Of a stretch of DNA of 64,000 nucleotides, positions 63,849 to 64,000 are shown in pieces. Every line of letters starts with the position of its first letter. The first letter of the stretch is position 1. A program made the translations under genes and the position numbers. Under the pieces are notes generated by a model that ran no database searches, was not told where the DNA came from, and was given only the letters and a program-made list of their open reading frames with translations. This DNA comes from Rugosimonospora acidiphila (lineage in GTDB: Bacteria; Actinomycetota; Actinomycetes; Mycobacteriales; Micromonosporaceae), in assembly GCF_039543385.1 (NCBI RefSeq), contig NZ_BAABJQ010000002.1, positions 434,001 to 498,000 of the forward strand, read 5' to 3'.

Positions 63849-64000
63849 ATGCAGCCGGAGCGACCGACAAGAGTACTGAAGAAAGAGCCTAAACCGCCGA
63901 AGCAGTCGACGAAGAAACCCAACACCCCATCGCCCGAGGTGCTCCGCTCGTCCGACACGGGCGTGACGAAGACCAAGAGCGCGCTGCGGGCAGTCGGCGT
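63849..64000 (+). CDS. Partial gene directly downstream of TcA, Lys/Pro-rich N-terminus
   Basis: An ATG at 63849 follows GGAAGGA by about 7 nt and lies 24 nt after the TcA stop, so it is surely co-transcribed. The visible about 50 residues (MQPERPTRVLKKEPKPPKQS, then TKKPNTPSPEVLRSSD) are basic, proline-rich and disordered-looking. There is no recognisable fold yet. A TcB, TcB-TcC or accessory toxin component is the natural expectation, but that is inference from position; the gene is cut by the window end. Confidence 0.6.
   Translation, partial: MQPERPTRVLKKEPKPPKQSTKKPNTPSPEVLRSSDTGVTKTKSALRAVG

Overview
This is a GC-rich window with strongly GC3-biased genes. Long Tat/Sec exoenzymes with C-terminal binding modules, Zur/PadR/HxlR/LuxR(LAL)/ECF41 regulators and frequent GTG or ATGA-overlap starts all fit a soil actinomycete. 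Micromonosporaceae- or Catenulispora-like genomes are plausible, but the genus cannot be fixed from sequence alone. No tRNA, rRNA, CRISPR array, insertion sequence or attachment site was seen.

Layout. (1) 1-12.2 kb is a galactoside/glycan-scavenging locus. It has an ABC sugar importer (two permeases, the first cut by the window edge, and a Tat lipoprotein binding protein), a secreted GH27 alpha-galactosidase, a secreted GH97 enzyme and a divergent secreted GH59 galactocerebrosidase-type enzyme with duplicated NPCBM domains. (2) 12.2-14.8 kb holds a broken VOC fragment, an ECF41/SigJ sigma factor and its usual FAD oxidoreductase partner. (3) 15-24.6 kb carries two translationally coupled paralogous secreted Kelch proteins. 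One is fused to a sedolisin (S53) protease, and a large LuxR/LAL regulator is divergent from it. (4) 24.7-27.9 kb has a PadR/hydrolase divergent pair with a tandem operator and an LTA-synthase-like membrane phosphatase-fold protein.

(5) 28.2-37.1 kb is a compact zinc-starvation island. It holds a metal ABC importer (binding protein, ATPase, two permeases), a CooC-like ATPase with small companions, a Fur paralogue, Zur, zinc-free ribosomal protein paralogues (S14, L33, L31, an internally deleted L28, and L32) and a CobW/ZNG1-type GTPase. Four Zur-box-like 15-mers sit in its promoters, so I read it as one regulon that frees and redistributes zinc. (6) A cobalamin riboswitch (37.4 kb) lies before a hotdog thioesterase. 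(7) 38-50.2 kb is mixed accessory content: an ABC-2 exporter operon with its own regulator, a TAXI-like protein without signal peptide, a TPR protein, an MDR oxidoreductase/HxlR pair, a secreted tyrosine phosphatase, a secreted GH18-like TIM-barrel protein, a PadR/membrane protein pair and a GrpB protein.

(8) 50.6-63.8 kb is one reading frame of about 4,414 codons. It has a complete Tc-toxin A (TcA) framework, but about 31 hemopexin-like blades in two arrays roughly double its length. A second gene starts 24 nt downstream and is cut by the window end. This giant hemopexin-array TcA is the most unusual object here.
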